Shown: positions 1-8,803, numbered from the stretch's first letter. The stretch is 64,000 bases of DNA from Mycolicibacterium porcinum (GCA_002086835.1 MVIG01000020.1:1-64000); one strand, 5' to 3'. The notes: generated by a model not told the origin, from the sequence alone. Numbers and translations are program-made.

Positions 1-233
1 GAGTTCGCCCTACAGTGGACCACGACCCACCAACCCCAAGCCGCATAGCGACTGGACCAGTAATCGGGTCCCCCTCACACCGATCCACACCAGTCCCGGG
101 TGGGTGGATCCGATCACATTCCGGCGCAGGGATTCCTACGATATGTTTCGCAAATCGATCTCGCTTGCGGCACAGCATGATCTGCGCACACTAGTGCTCT
201 CCGACTCATGAGCGACGAGCAGCCGGCTGCACT

Positions 234-1271
234 TCAGCTCCCGTCGGTCTGGGGTGCGCGTCGGATGTTCTCGGCACGCTCAGACAGCCTCACACCATTG
301 AGGTGCCGCAAAAGAATTCGGTTCGTACCGTCCTCAATCGCGGCGAGAGTCGCGGCGGCCACAAGCTCCGCGAGATCTCCCAGATAGCCGTCGGTGCGGT
401 ACAACAGTTCACCGGCGAGCTGGGTGAACAACATGCCGCGCCTACCAGCGGGCAGGTATGGGAGAACCTTCTTTTCGAGTTGGAGGGCGACAGCTTGCCA
501 GCGACGCATCTCGTCGACATTGTCTTTACTGTAGGACGGAAACTTCATCAGCTTGAGCCGGCCCTCGATTTGAGGGTCGCACACTATGTCGCCGCCCACG
601 AGGTTTGGCCCCACCAGAATGAGCGTGGCTCCAATCATCCCCAGTTCGGTGTTGATGTGCTTGAGATGGTCGAGGACTGCGCGGCCCCCTTTCCAATCCG
701 TCTTCAACAGGTGAACGTCGTCGACGATCAGCACACGGGTCTGGTGGCGCGCGGCTGCACTGATTGCTCTGTGGGTTAGCTGGTCAACCCTGCCTTGGCC
801 CGAAAGTCCGAAGCACCCAAGGAACTCACGGTCGAAGGCACCCTTCACGGCATCCGCCGGAAGATTCATCCACGCGAGCGGGACCAGGTCCGCTTCGCTG
901 TCCTCGGACAGTTGGATGATGGGATATCCGTATTGATCGTGAGGGGCGAAGCGTGTCCATTCGAGGTAGCGGTCGCGCCCCCATCGCATCATCACGCTAC
1001 TCTTGCCGATTACGTTCGGCCCTGTCAGTACGATGACATCCTTGGTGCCTGGCGGTTTTCGAGCGTTGACACGCACAACGTTTGTCATCGCTGCACAGAT
1101 CACCTCGAGCTCTGGGGTGAGCAAGTAGAGGTGCTCAAGCCAACGCTGGAGTCGATCGATATACGCCGCGCGCTCCTCATCTGACATGCTCTTCGCCAAC
1201 TTCAGAGTCAGTGGTGGCGGTTTCTCCGGAGCTTTCAACAGGCAGTAGTTGTGCCACATCCGCGCGTCCAT
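234..1271 (-). CDS. tnsC: TnsC/TniB-like transposition AAA+ ATPase
   Basis: 345-residue P-loop ATPase expected to link target-bound TniQ to the transposase. Walker A GPNVIGKS is at about residues 84-91 and Walker B is the hydrophobic RVLIVDD stretch; this matches the TniB/TnsC AAA family in size and motifs. I use the ATG at 1271, two bases after the stop of the transposase gene and preceded by GAGGG; the in-frame start further upstream at 1307 would overlap that gene by over 30 bases. It is the last gene of the tnsA-tnsB-tnsC run visible here, so it is probably cotranscribed and translationally coupled. Confidence 0.85.
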   Translation of the reverse strand: MDARMWHNYCLLKAPEKPPPLTLKLAKSMSDEERAAYIDRLQRWLEHLYLLTPELEVICAAMTNVVRVNARKPPGTKDVIVLTGPNVIGKSSVMMRWGRDRYLEWTRFAPHDQYGYPIIQLSEDSEADLVPLAWMNLPADAVKGAFDREFLGCFGLSGQGRVDQLTHRAISAAARHQTRVLIVDDVHLLKTDWKGGRAVLDHLKHINTELGMIGATLILVGPNLVGGDIVCDPQIEGRLKLMKFPSYSKDNVDEMRRWQAVALQLEKKVLPYLPAGRRGMLFTQLAGELLYRTDGYLGDLAELVAAATLAAIEDGTNRILLRHLNGVRLSERAENIRRAPQTDGS

Positions 1272-1273
1272 AG

Positions 1274-3442
1274 TCAGGTGCCCTCGTCTCCGAGCAGGTT
1301 CGGCCACCGCCGACGCATCGAATCTGCCGGTGCAGGGGCGGCTGGCTGCCCGCCCTGTGTAACGCCTTGGGCTCGTTGTGCTTCGTCGTGGTCGATCCGG
1401 GATTGTTCGACGCGGCGGCCCGCGGCCGCGAGCTGAGCCTTCAGTTTGGGATCGGTGGGGGCGGTTGTGAGTTCGGTGAGCTCAGCGAGGATTTGGCGTG
1501 TGGCAGAGCCTCGCTTCAACACAGCATTACCGCCGCGCGCTATGATCCGCCGACGCACGGCGCCAAGAATCACGTCGGTCATCGGCGCCAGCGTACGTTG
1601 CGCACCGCGCCACTCCACCGGCTCGACACGTTTGGTCTGCGGATCCGGGAACCAGATACGAGAAAGATCGTGAGGATCGACGTAGAACGGGGCGGCTTTG
1701 TCCCCAGGGCGGAAATAGCCTGTGGGCACGGCGCGGTAATCCTCCAATACCGGTGAGTCGTAAGTCATGTCACTGAATTCGACGCCCGCTTGTTGGATCG
1801 TTCCCCATCGAATTGGCAGGAACTGGTAGATCAGATCTGGGCGTTGCGGCACGTCGATCCGCCCTGTCGCCTCAACCATTGCGTCCCACATCTCTAGGGG
1901 GCACAACCTGGCCTCGGCGTCGGCTTCCTCACAGCCCGGCACCACGATCCCCGTATGGCCGGTGCGGTGATAATCCAAAGCAACAAAACGCCGTAGGTGT
2001 TCCTGCAGTTCATGTGCGGTTAACAACGGTTCCTGGCTGACCAATCGGCCACGCTCGGAAACGTTTCTTCCCTTGTATCCTGGGATTTGTTGCAGCGCAC
2101 GCTGAATCGTTTCGTGCCACCGTTCGACCTGTGGATTGTCTGTCGGCTTCTTACCTCGACTTAACAGCAGATCGATTCCTAGATCGCGCAGCAACGAGAT
2201 GAACCACTCGGAAATGAAGATGGATCCGTGGTCGCAGTGGATGGCGTCTGGCATCACTGACGGGATGGCGTGGTCGCCTTGCAGCGTCGAGAAGTCCGGT
2301 GCCACGTGACGGTGGGAGGTGTGGACATGAACCTCAGAGAAGTCGACCGCAGATGGCAAACCTACCCATCGCCAATCACTCACCGTGGTCCCAGCGACGC
2401 GCAGGGAAAACGGGCGGCACACATCGTAAAGGAGCAGTCCCGCTTCCAATCCGTTGGCGCTGCGAGGTACGACGCGCAACGCGGGAATCACGCGGGTCGC
2501 AACGTCAATGCCAGTAATGATCTCTACGCTGACGGGTTTTCCGCTGAGAGGGTCGAACACGAGGTTATCGGCGCGAGTGACATCGATAGCCACCACTTGT
2601 CCCGGTCGAATCGCCGGATAGTGGCGGGTGCCTGACACCTTCTGCAAGGCGCGGGTGCGTTGCGAGCGAGTAGTTCTGCCTTTCTGGCGTTTGAGGGTGG
2701 ACAGGAACTGCTGCGTGATCCTTTGCGGTGTCACGCAGTCGCCAACTCCGTTGTTACGCAGTTTGACCCGGATACGACGATCCAGTTCGGACAGCGAGAC
2801 GGTCGAGATGTCTCCGTCGAGCGTGTCGATAACCTTGGGGGCCATTTCACGGTAGGGACCTTCGATGAGCTCCCAGAACATACTTTCACGAAGACTCCGC
2901 CCGTCGATCAAAGCTCGCAGGCCACCGTTTTTGAAGCGACGCAACCAATTTCGGATGGTGCTGGGATTACGCCCAGCGGAATCTGATTCCTCGCCTGAAC
3001 CGCCCCGTGGCCGCCGGTGACTCTGACGCTGGCTCTGGCTCTCCAGAACAAGAAGTTCGGCCATGACCGCACAACGGCGCGACTCCGATTCTCCGAAATC
3101 TGGCCCGAATGGGTAGCGCGGTTCGCCAGGCCGGGCAAGTTCGGGGTGGCCCTCGCGGAAGCCAGTCAGGATTTCTTGGACGATCTCCAGACGTTCGAGC
3201 GCCTGCTGGCGCACGTGCTCATGAAGCCTGTCCCATAACGGCCTTAACGGCTCCATGAGGTCGACTGCGTCTGTGTTGCGCATATTCTGAATGATCGGTA
3301 AATCGTCGTATGGATAGGATGTGACCTCACCGAAGACGTCGCGAAGCTGGACCTCGCCATTCGGTACGGCGACAACAACGGCCGTGCCCTTTTCGGTGAG
3401 TATCCGGGCACCTGCAATGAGTGTTGTGCGGCCATCAGTCAT
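1274..3442 (-). CDS. tnsB: TnsB/TniA-like DDE transposase
   Basis: 722-residue transposase with a Mu/Tn7-type rve catalytic domain. The DDE residues are visible as VVAIDVTRAD (first Asp), IHCDHGS (second Asp) and NPQVERWH (Glu). The N-terminal third has helix-turn-helix character (TIRNWLRRFKNGG) suited to binding transposon ends, and a Mu-C-like beta-barrel region follows the catalytic core. The ATG at 3442 follows AGGAG by 7 bases and overlaps the tnsA stop within ATGACTGA, so the two are translationally coupled. Expected role: strand transfer at the element ends together with TnsA. Confidence 0.9.
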   Translation of the reverse strand: MTDGRTTLIAGARILTEKGTAVVVAVPNGEVQLRDVFGEVTSYPYDDLPIIQNMRNTDAVDLMEPLRPLWDRLHEHVRQQALERLEIVQEILTGFREGHPELARPGEPRYPFGPDFGESESRRCAVMAELLVLESQSQRQSHRRPRGGSGEESDSAGRNPSTIRNWLRRFKNGGLRALIDGRSLRESMFWELIEGPYREMAPKVIDTLDGDISTVSLSELDRRIRVKLRNNGVGDCVTPQRITQQFLSTLKRQKGRTTRSQRTRALQKVSGTRHYPAIRPGQVVAIDVTRADNLVFDPLSGKPVSVEIITGIDVATRVIPALRVVPRSANGLEAGLLLYDVCRPFSLRVAGTTVSDWRWVGLPSAVDFSEVHVHTSHRHVAPDFSTLQGDHAIPSVMPDAIHCDHGSIFISEWFISLLRDLGIDLLLSRGKKPTDNPQVERWHETIQRALQQIPGYKGRNVSERGRLVSQEPLLTAHELQEHLRRFVALDYHRTGHTGIVVPGCEEADAEARLCPLEMWDAMVEATGRIDVPQRPDLIYQFLPIRWGTIQQAGVEFSDMTYDSPVLEDYRAVPTGYFRPGDKAAPFYVDPHDLSRIWFPDPQTKRVEPVEWRGAQRTLAPMTDVILGAVRRRIIARGGNAVLKRGSATRQILAELTELTTAPTDPKLKAQLAAAGRRVEQSRIDHDEAQRAQGVTQGGQPAAPAPADSMRRRWPNLLGDEGT

Positions 3443-4232
3443 CTGCACACTCCTGTCCGAGCGTGACGATCGTGTCCAGCGTCCATGACGCTGTCACGTC
3501 AATCTGTAACTTGTTGCACCACAAAAGATGCCACATGGTGGAGATGAGCTCGCCACTGCCATCGTCGTGGGAGGATACGCCCGCTATGGTGGAGCCGCCC
3601 GGCCCCACCGCTAGGCGGACTAGGTCTTCACAACGAAATGCCCACGGCGGTTTCCGACGGAAACCATTCAGCCACAGCATGTTCAACCGCTCAATTTCGT
3701 CCGTTCCGGCGAACAGTTCGTAACGCCATCCCACCAATGGGCATACCTGACGGATCACCGCGCTCTCCGCCAGAAAGTCATCGTCTTGTTTATCCAGTCC
3801 GCGGACGTCCCACACTGTCGGCGCACCGTCGGTGTGCAACGTAAGGATGTCTGGAGTGTGGGTGCCTTCCACAGATCCACTCCACCGCAACCTAAACGGC
3901 TGCGGCAAGATTCGCACGACTGCAGGATCGCGATCAAGCCTGCGAACCAGATCGTGTTCCAGTCCTGATTCCAGTGATACGAAGTCACCGTTGGTCATCG
4001 AGTAGACCGTCGCCGGGACGTGGCGATTATGTTCGGAGGACTGGGGCTGACGTACCGGGGTCAAACGATCCAGAGGCGGGGATGCATCGTCTGACCATGA
4101 CCACTCGCTGGTCGGCGCTCCGTCGATACTGAATTCCCAGGCCAAACACAAACCGGCGCTGCTGGCGGCGGGAACGCCGTCATTGGCATCAGCAGCTCGA
4201 CACGGACGCATCGCCTCGACTTCCACGTCCAT
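3435..4232 (-). CDS. tnsA: TnsA-like endonuclease
   Basis: 265-residue protein with the TnsA restriction-endonuclease-like core. The sequence shows SGLEHDLVRRL (candidate acidic residue), then HTPDIL (candidate Asp) and VWDVRG where family members usually have E/D-x-K. In Tn7, TnsA cuts the 5' ends so that cut-and-paste transposition occurs. Here the catalytic lysine position appears to be Arg, unless the nearby LDK lysine substitutes. It is the first gene of the tight tnsA-tnsB-tnsC cluster. The N-terminal 40 residues are low in recognisable features, so the start at 4232 is the least certain part. Confidence 0.75.
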   Translation of the reverse strand: MDVEVEAMRPCRAADANDGVPAASSAGLCLAWEFSIDGAPTSEWSWSDDASPPLDRLTPVRQPQSSEHNRHVPATVYSMTNGDFVSLESGLEHDLVRRLDRDPAVVRILPQPFRLRWSGSVEGTHTPDILTLHTDGAPTVWDVRGLDKQDDDFLAESAVIRQVCPLVGWRYELFAGTDEIERLNMLWLNGFRRKPPWAFRCEDLVRLAVGPGGSTIAGVSSHDDGSGELISTMWHLLWCNKLQIDVTASWTLDTIVTLGQECADD

Positions 4233-4471
4233 CGTGATCGCGTGAACTCAGTTTAGTCACTCGCCAGCGGTTTGAGCACCGCTAGCTAGCCCCCAACGAT
4301 CACAAGCCGCCTAAGCCCGATTGCCGGCGCCAAGGAATGGGGTAGTAACACTCCGGCTACGCCGACCAGCGCGCACCGGGCGAATCTGTCAACCACGAAG
4401 CCATTCTCAATCGGCCCAGGTCTGAGCTCACCCTAGGCGCATGTTTCCTTCGTCGTTCGTACAATTCGTCG

Positions 4472-6838
4472 TCACGATGGTTTGCGGCGCGGGCGAAAGC
4501 GCTCCACAGCTATGCCTTGCCGTTGACCGAATTGGCGCACCGCTGCGTATGACGCACCGATCTCATCGGCGATGTCACGGAGCGACCGGCCATTCTGGAC
4601 GCGCTCACGTCTGAACCAGGCTGGGTCGATATCCAGCCGGGGGCGCCCCCTGCCCTTCCGAGTCTCGACGTTGTACTCAGAGGCCAGGGCATACACCGCT
4701 TTGCTTCGCACACCGAACCGCGCGGCAATGGTTCTGACGGACAATCGTTCGCCATGATGCAACCTGATGAGGTCTTGCCGGGTGAGAGTTGACCTGAGTC
4801 GTTCCAGCTGTGTCGATGGACCCCTCTGTTCTTCTTGACTCACCTGCCCCTCTGGACGCACCCCGCTATCTTGACTCACCTGCCCTTCTGGAAACACTTG
4901 GCTTTGCCTCGGAAAGCGTTCAAGTAATAGCCGAATTACTGAGGTGCTCACACCGAAGTGCCACGCCGCGCTGGTCACCGTCCTTGCCTTGACATCGACA
5001 ATCAGATGCAGTTCGGATAACGAGATCGTGCCGAGATCTGGTCCTGGCAGTTCAAGATCGCTGACGATGCTGAGAGGTGGCGCCCAGCACACAGGCTCGC
5101 CAAAAATACTGTGGTCGTGCAGGAATCGTTCCGCTTCTCGGTCGAGTGCCGTAAGGAGCTCGGACGTAAACCGCTCGACGAACTGGTTGCGCATGTTTTG
5201 AGCCGCGACGTGCCCTCTGATGAACGGGATCGTGCCCGCAGGCCGGCCGCTGACACGTTCGAACAACCACGTCCGGGCGGTTTCCAAATATGCGACTGAC
5301 TCTCTGTGACTTAGGCCTGCACGTTCGCAGATGTTCGTCCACCGATCAGTCGGCAGCAAGTCGGTGTAGTCAAGTGTGCGTCGCCGCTGGTAGTCAACTG
5401 GGCTGGGGTGGGCCAGAAGGTAATCGTGTAACCGGATGATCGCGGTAGCGATATTCGGCCACAACGGATTTCGATGGAGGTCTCTGTAGACCCTCAAATT
5501 TTTTTGTTGCCGATGGCCCTCCCACCCAAGGCGTCGATAGGCGTCGTCGACCGGGATACGTGTGCCGATGATCAGCAACACGGCAGACAAGGACGGACCC
5601 ACCGTATCCGGGCAGGGCACCCTGGAGACAAGCCGCAGCGTCCAGTCACGCCACAACGCCGATGGAATACTCCGTAGAGCAGCATCGCAACGTCTGTCGT
5701 CGTCGCCATCGGGGTATTGCGGAAGCTCAGTCATTGTTCGGTAGCGCAGCTTGCTCGATGGAGTTAGATGCACACTGGCGGCGCTCAGATACACCGCCTC
5801 TAGTGCAGGGCTCAGTTTTCTCCACCTCAACTGCGAGGGGTTAGGAATTTTGTCGTGAGCCCGACTCCAACCGACGACCGCGCGCAAACGAACTCCGGCG
5901 TCGTACACCGACTCAGCCTCAAGGAGCTTCAAAGCCAGCGCGATGCCGATGCCGGTGATTAGGGCGGGAGCCTGTGAAGAGAAGGCCTGCGGGTCGCCCC
6001 ATTGCTCGAGGCCCGTGTTCGACGCTGTTACTCGCGCACTGAGCGAACACCACCGGTTCGCGCCTAGAAAGTCGTCTACGTCATCCAGTGCGACTGCGGC
6101 GAGCAGGTGCGCCGACAGCGCACGCAGATCAGCGAGCACCTGCAAGCTCGACGCCGGCGACAGCGCATAAACACCAAAGGTGGTGACCTTTTGTGCCAAG
6201 ATCTCCGACAGCCGAGAGTGTGCCTGTGCAAGGGGATCGCCGACGACCAGCCGAGCGGAGGCAGTTGCGAGCAAGTCGTTTTGGCACCGCTTGCGCTCCC
6301 TCCCGCTACCAACCCGCGACCTGCACCGCCGCAGGTCAGGTATGAGTCCCGGGGGGAGCCAAAATGGTGACACTTGTTGCGTCTGACCACACCGCGAGCA
6401 AGTGTCCTCCAGCAGGCACCCATGCAAGTCGCAGACAAACACCCACGGCAGGCGCCAGCGCAGCTGCCACCGACCGCCCGATTCCATCAAGCATGCAGGA
6501 CAGAACCGTGTGCGATTTGGATGCCACGTCGACCACTGCAGTCCTCCGACCGACTGATCGATCGAGACGAGATGCCCCTCGTAGCGCACCATGGTCATCG
6601 CGCGAAGGTCATCGGGCGCAGCGCCCGTTGATACCCTGAGCGCCTCCAGCTCGCGCTCGGTGAGGTAGACCGATATCCCGCTCCGACGCAGATTCACGCC
6701 GTCGCTAGATGACCCGATATCGCGGAGAAGATCGCCAAACGTCCAGTCGAGCGTGGTGGCTAACGTCCCTAACCACGACTCAAGAACCTCACCCGAGCGA
6801 GGACTCACACTGACCGGTAATTTGCGCCGACCTGTCAT
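4472..6838 (-). CDS. tniQ: TniQ/TnsD-like target-selection protein
   Basis: 788 residues. The N-terminal TniQ domain has paired zinc-binding motifs (FCPACL and CDLHG..LEDTCSRCGQ). The long C-terminal half ends in two HTH-like segments (LSVRTIAARFGVRSKAVYAL and RSLRDIADEIGASYAAVRQF). Length and architecture resemble TnsD, which binds a fixed chromosomal attachment site, rather than the short TniQ of CRISPR-guided or Tn5053-type elements. A 12-residue PEGQVSQ-type repeat lies before the HTH region. It is separated from tnsA by about 240 bases, so it may have its own promoter in 6839-7250. Confidence 0.85.
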   Translation of the reverse strand: MTGRRKLPVSVSPRSGEVLESWLGTLATTLDWTFGDLLRDIGSSSDGVNLRRSGISVYLTERELEALRVSTGAAPDDLRAMTMVRYEGHLVSIDQSVGGLQWSTWHPNRTRFCPACLMESGGRWQLRWRLPWVFVCDLHGCLLEDTCSRCGQTQQVSPFWLPPGLIPDLRRCRSRVGSGRERKRCQNDLLATASARLVVGDPLAQAHSRLSEILAQKVTTFGVYALSPASSLQVLADLRALSAHLLAAVALDDVDDFLGANRWCSLSARVTASNTGLEQWGDPQAFSSQAPALITGIGIALALKLLEAESVYDAGVRLRAVVGWSRAHDKIPNPSQLRWRKLSPALEAVYLSAASVHLTPSSKLRYRTMTELPQYPDGDDDRRCDAALRSIPSALWRDWTLRLVSRVPCPDTVGPSLSAVLLIIGTRIPVDDAYRRLGWEGHRQQKNLRVYRDLHRNPLWPNIATAIIRLHDYLLAHPSPVDYQRRRTLDYTDLLPTDRWTNICERAGLSHRESVAYLETARTWLFERVSGRPAGTIPFIRGHVAAQNMRNQFVERFTSELLTALDREAERFLHDHSIFGEPVCWAPPLSIVSDLELPGPDLGTISLSELHLIVDVKARTVTSAAWHFGVSTSVIRLLLERFPRQSQVFPEGQVSQDSGVRPEGQVSQEEQRGPSTQLERLRSTLTRQDLIRLHHGERLSVRTIAARFGVRSKAVYALASEYNVETRKGRGRPRLDIDPAWFRRERVQNGRSLRDIADEIGASYAAVRQFGQRQGIAVERFRPRRKPS
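4834..4892 (-). repeat. Intragenic 36-nt period direct repeat in tniQ
   Basis: Two 23-nt units (4834-4856 and 4870-4892) differ at one base and lie 36 nt apart, in frame. They encode PEGQVSQ twice in a linker between the TniQ core and the C-terminal HTH region. Slippage could change linker length without breaking the frame. Confidence 0.75.
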
Positions 6839-7250
6839 GCCAACCAGCCGCGTGCTAGCTCATGGCTCGCGTGATATCCCGCAACGCTGCGCCTGCAACG
6901 CCGCGCCCACATCGTCCACACCGATCGCATCATGGAACGACCCCACTTGATGACGGAGGCGACCAACTCCATCGTGACGGACAAATAAGCGGGTCGGCGC
7001 GACTTCGGGCTGATATCTGGATAGATGCAGTCATCGGACGCGGCGAGGTCGCCGAAGCTGGCTGCACAACCGGACTGAGCATTCACGTGCCGAAGCTGCA
7101 CACGGGCGCAAAGGAACGCGTGCGCCGAATGTGTCGAACGTTCCCTGACCGAGGCGCCTGACTGCGCAGCCCACCCATCAATGAGGTGTGTGGGAAGCGC
7201 CGCTACAGTCGCAAGGTTCGCATGTCGATTGAATCGGGGAGCTGCGTCAC
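6839..7250. other. Divergent intergenic region between tniQ and the toxin operon
   Basis: About 410 bases between two divergent genes, so promoters for both directions are expected here. A 10-base direct repeat (7051-7060 and 7089-7098, GCCGAAGCTG) stands out but is too short to call a TnsB site. A minus-strand 88-codon frame ends in an ATGA overlap with tniQ (6835) but has no recognisable product. I see no tRNA, CRISPR array or clear terminal repeat. Confidence 0.5.
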
Positions 7251-7487
7251 GTGTCGGGCCAGTATATTCCGCGGGAGCCGCCAGATTTCCTATCCGGGCA
7301 GGAGAAGATCAACTGGAATGGCGAGTCGCGATGGCGAAATTCGTCGCACGACCGCATCTACACATACGATCAGTTGCACGGCCACGTCGAGGCTTATACC
7401 AAACGGGGAAGGCACATCGGCGTACTGGACGTTAGAACAGGTGAGCGGATCGGCATGGGACAGAAAGGCAGGAAGATCGATGTCTAA
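7251..7487 (+). CDS. Stand-alone colicin E3-type ribosomal RNase domain (toxin)
   Basis: 78-residue protein matching the C-terminal cytotoxic RNase domain of colicin E3/cloacin DF13, which cleaves 16S rRNA in the decoding centre. The block RIYTYDQLHGHVEAYTKRG keeps the catalytic spacing of colicin E3 Asp510, His513 and Glu517 as D40, H43 and E47, followed by the family-typical HIGVLD..TGE. There are no receptor-binding or translocation domains and no signal peptide, so it should act inside the producing cell. The GTG start at 7251 is preceded by GGGGAG about 9 bases away. Its stop overlaps the next gene by 8 bases (ATGTCTAA), which indicates translational coupling to a probable neutraliser. 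Confidence 0.8.
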   Translation: MSGQYIPREPPDFLSGQEKINWNGESRWRNSSHDRIYTYDQLHGHVEAYTKRGRHIGVLDVRTGERIGMGQKGRKIDV

Positions 7488-7827
7488 GAAAACGCGCACG
7501 ACGTTCGTTGACGCCTGCATTGCTGGCCGAGCCCTCGCAACGGACGTCGATGACTGGGTCGACAGCTGGCACGACACTGAGTTTGCAGGTCCGGCCCCCA
7601 GCCTGGACGAATTTCTCGGCTTCACGCCAGACGAAGGCAGGCTGTGGGTCGAGAAACCTCGTGCGCTGGCTGCCATCATTGCCGCCCACCAGTCGCGTCG
7701 GTCGGTCGAAGAAGTGCTGACGGATCAGACGTCGTATGCCTTGGCGGCACGCTCAGTGTCGCCTGAAGACGCACACGACGTGTTGCAGTGGCTCATCGAC
7801 CGCGGCCGGATATCGAAATGCTCCTGA
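7480..7827 (+). CDS. Unknown small acidic protein, candidate antitoxin/immunity partner
   Basis: 115 residues, no membrane segment or signal peptide. I do not recognise a characterised family. The visible signature is D-D-W-V-D-x-W-H near residues 24-31, then SLDEFLGFTPDEGRLWVEKP at about 41-60; from memory, similar small proteins sit beside ImmA/IrrE peptidases in other bacteria. The C-terminus (PEDAHDVLQWLIDRGRI) is helical. It starts inside the RNase gene stop with AGGAAG five bases upstream and is followed 12 bases later by the peptidase gene. Position and coupling argue for neutralising or positioning the toxin; the function is inference only. Confidence 0.7.
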   Translation: MSKKTRTTFVDACIAGRALATDVDDWVDSWHDTEFAGPAPSLDEFLGFTPDEGRLWVEKPRALAAIIAAHQSRRSVEEVLTDQTSYALAARSVSPEDAHDVLQWLIDRGRISKCS

Positions 7828-7839
7828 TGGCATCCACGG

Positions 7840-8775
7840 GTGTCAGCTAGTTTCCGGAGCCCGGCGCAGAATGTAGCAAGTCTCGTTCGACATCGGACTA
7901 GCGCGACCGTGCCGGTAGACATCGTTGGAGTCGCCAAAAACTTCGCGGACTTGGAGCGGGCAGACTGGCCACAATTATCGGTCGACGGCATCACGATCAA
8001 TTGCTCTGATCCGCGGCCGCAGATTTTTTATCGGGGTGATCCCGATGATGTACGCACTAGATTCACCATTGCCCATGAATTGGGACATGCCGTTCTGCCA
8101 TGGCATATGGGCAGCGCCGAATGCGCTGTGGCCAGCGGTCAAGAATTCGGGCGCAGTCGTTTTGAGAAGGAGGCTGACGAGTTCGCGGCGGAGCTGTTGC
8201 TACCTACAGATTGGGTGCGTCGAATGGTGCGCGATCACGATGGCGACCTGAGCCCTGTTCTGGGCGATATCGACGGAGCGTGCGTGAGCGCAACTGCCGG
8301 CGTCATATCGCTTGCGAAGCTTTTGCCAGAGGGCTGGGCACTACAGATCAACAACCAGCCTTTGGTCGTACCTCGCCGCTACGGAGCAGCACGCGTTACT
8401 CGGGCACAGGCCGACCGACAAGCCTCCGCTTCTGGTTCGGCCAACGTGAACCGTCAAAAGATCCGTTGGTGGCGAAAATATGACTTGCCCGCAGTGCCGG
8501 ATGCGCCGCTGGACCGGAACGAAATCTATGAGCTACTGGATCGTGCGCTGTCTAAACACAGTGATCCCGAGTGCGACCGCAAGTCAGTCGAGGGCAGCGT
8601 CTCGGCTCTACTGGGCGGCTTGGCCGGCATGTTTGGTGCTCGAATGGCGTACGGCACTCTCTTGTATAGGCTCGGATTACACCCACATCGCAAGGAACTA
8701 TGCGCCGACCAGGATTTCTGTCTGTGGCTCGCTTGGAAGGTAAACCGCAGCTGCAAGTTCCGAGCTCGGGGCTAA
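7840..8775 (+). CDS. ImmA/IrrE-type zinc metallopeptidase
   Basis: 311 residues. TIAHELGHAVLPWH carries the HExxH zinc motif at about residues 79-83, and KEADEFAAELLLP (about 110-122) supplies the third ligand, as in ImmA/IrrE peptidases that cleave XRE-type repressors or antitoxins. About 190 C-terminal residues have no domain I recognise. No HTH domain is fused and no XRE gene is adjacent, so the likely substrate is the 115-aa partner or another repressor. The GTG at 7840 is the only in-frame start close to the preceding stop. It is the last gene of the three-gene operon. Confidence 0.85.
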   Translation: MSASFRSPAQNVASLVRHRTSATVPVDIVGVAKNFADLERADWPQLSVDGITINCSDPRPQIFYRGDPDDVRTRFTIAHELGHAVLPWHMGSAECAVASGQEFGRSRFEKEADEFAAELLLPTDWVRRMVRDHDGDLSPVLGDIDGACVSATAGVISLAKLLPEGWALQINNQPLVVPRRYGAARVTRAQADRQASASGSANVNRQKIRWWRKYDLPAVPDAPLDRNEIYELLDRALSKHSDPECDRKSVEGSVSALLGGLAGMFGARMAYGTLLYRLGLHPHRKELCADQDFCLWLAWKVNRSCKFRARG

Positions 8776-8803
8776 GCGCCCATTGCGTGTTCGTGTGCAG
8801 ATA

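Larger units (their letters stand above)
234..8775. mobile_element. Tn7-like transposon: transposition module plus cargo (ends not resolved)
   Basis: Four minus-strand genes encode TniQ/TnsD-, TnsA-, TnsB- and TnsC-like proteins (6838 down to 234). A divergent cargo operon lies at 7251-8775. TnsA together with TnsB separates this from Tn5053-type elements, which have only TniA, TniB and TniQ. Lower GC than the flanking DNA and the presence of toxin-type cargo fit transfer. I looked for terminal repeats and TnsB-binding repeats at 1-233, 6839-7250 and 8776-9600 and could not assign either end. The element may extend left of the window and right to about 9580, where conserved chromosomal genes begin. 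Confidence 0.75.

Noticed and set aside
1..178. Minus-strand frame open from an ATG at 178 to the window edge
   Set aside because: No recognisable product or ribosome binding site and low-complexity arginine/glycine content; may be transposon-end DNA. A left-hand gene cannot be excluded.
6835..7101. Minus-strand 88-codon frame overlapping the tniQ start in ATGA
   Set aside because: No homology, no ribosome binding site seen and composition unlike a protein; coincidental overlap is likely.
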